From NCBI GenBank assembly GCA_937899145.1, contig CALBPW010000177.1:1-5032 (forward strand): a stretch of DNA of 5,032 bases, given 5' to 3'. This stretch comes from an uncultured Bacteroidota bacterium (GTDB lineage Bacteria; Bacteroidota; Bacteroidia; Bacteroidales; SZUA-534). Below are positions 4,962 to 5,032 of this stretch, piece after piece. The notes below the pieces were generated by a model. That model saw only the letters and a program-made list of their open reading frames with translations. It was not told where the DNA came from and did no database searches. The position numbers were made by a program, and so were the translations under genes. Each line of letters opens with the position of its first letter. The stretch's first letter is position 1.

Positions 4962-5032
4962 ATGAACTTTCCGCAACTGACCAACAATATCCAACAGACG
5001 CATGACTTGTTGCAAAACAATGCAATGCGTGC
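4962..5032 (+). CDS. Start of a probable DUF1016/YhcG-type PD-(D/E)xK nuclease, cut by window edge
   Basis: An ATG at 4962 opens a frame of 23 full codons to the window edge: MNFPQLTNNIQQTHDLLQNN followed by AMR and the first two bases of an Ala codon. This resembles the beginning of DUF1016 N-terminal-domain proteins in Bacteroidota, which start with a similar 'mnf..l...I..th..l...a.raVn' helix before an RNWLIGYYI-type motif; that motif and the C-terminal nuclease domain would lie beyond the window. Such proteins often sit near type I restriction genes, which fits the HsdR at the left. The ATG is preferred because upstream frames contain stops close by. The call rests on a short stretch recalled from family knowledge and could be wrong. 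Confidence 0.5.
   Translation, partial: MNFPQLTNNIQQTHDLLQNNAMR

Overview
The window looks like part of a Bacteroidota (probably Bacteroidales) chromosome. Three upstream regions carry sequences resembling the Bacteroides -33/-7 promoter (TTG, about 19-21 bp, TAnnTTTG). There are no clear Shine-Dalgarno sites, and the protein styles (CusC/CusB-like pair, HsdR, PIN toxin with a short acidic antitoxin) fit this phylum. Species cannot be set from the sequence.

Layout. Positions 1-880 (minus) hold the N-terminal 293 codons of a type I restriction endonuclease HsdR subunit, cut by the window edge, with the PD-ExK nuclease motif visible. Positions 881-1161 are a divergent intergenic region with a likely promoter for each direction and three short inverted repeats. 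Positions 1162-3527 (plus) are a two-gene efflux operon: a TolC/CusC-like outer-membrane channel followed 2 nt later by a CusB-like lipoprotein adaptor. No RND pump gene follows, although such an adaptor needs an inner-membrane partner. Positions 3528-4556 are an AT-richer block carrying a minus-strand type II toxin-antitoxin module (73-aa antitoxin overlapping a 139-aa PIN-domain RNase toxin), with a promoter that has a perfect 14-bp palindrome in its spacer. Positions 4557-4653 are a second, 91% identical copy of the last 97 bp of the adaptor gene, so the toxin-antitoxin block lies between two copies of the adaptor 3' end. Positions 4654-4961 are AT-rich and non-coding, with a long hairpin. 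From 4962 a probable DUF1016/YhcG-type nuclease begins and runs off the right edge.

How it fits together. The efflux genes would form the periplasmic and outer-membrane parts of a tripartite pump, probably for metal ions; the inner-membrane part must lie elsewhere or has been lost. Restriction, toxin-antitoxin and DUF1016 genes around the pump suggest an accessory or defence-type region. The most notable structure is the duplicated adaptor 3' end bracketing the toxin-antitoxin cassette. It looks like a recombination or insertion scar in which the second copy came from a diverged homologue rather than a fresh duplication.
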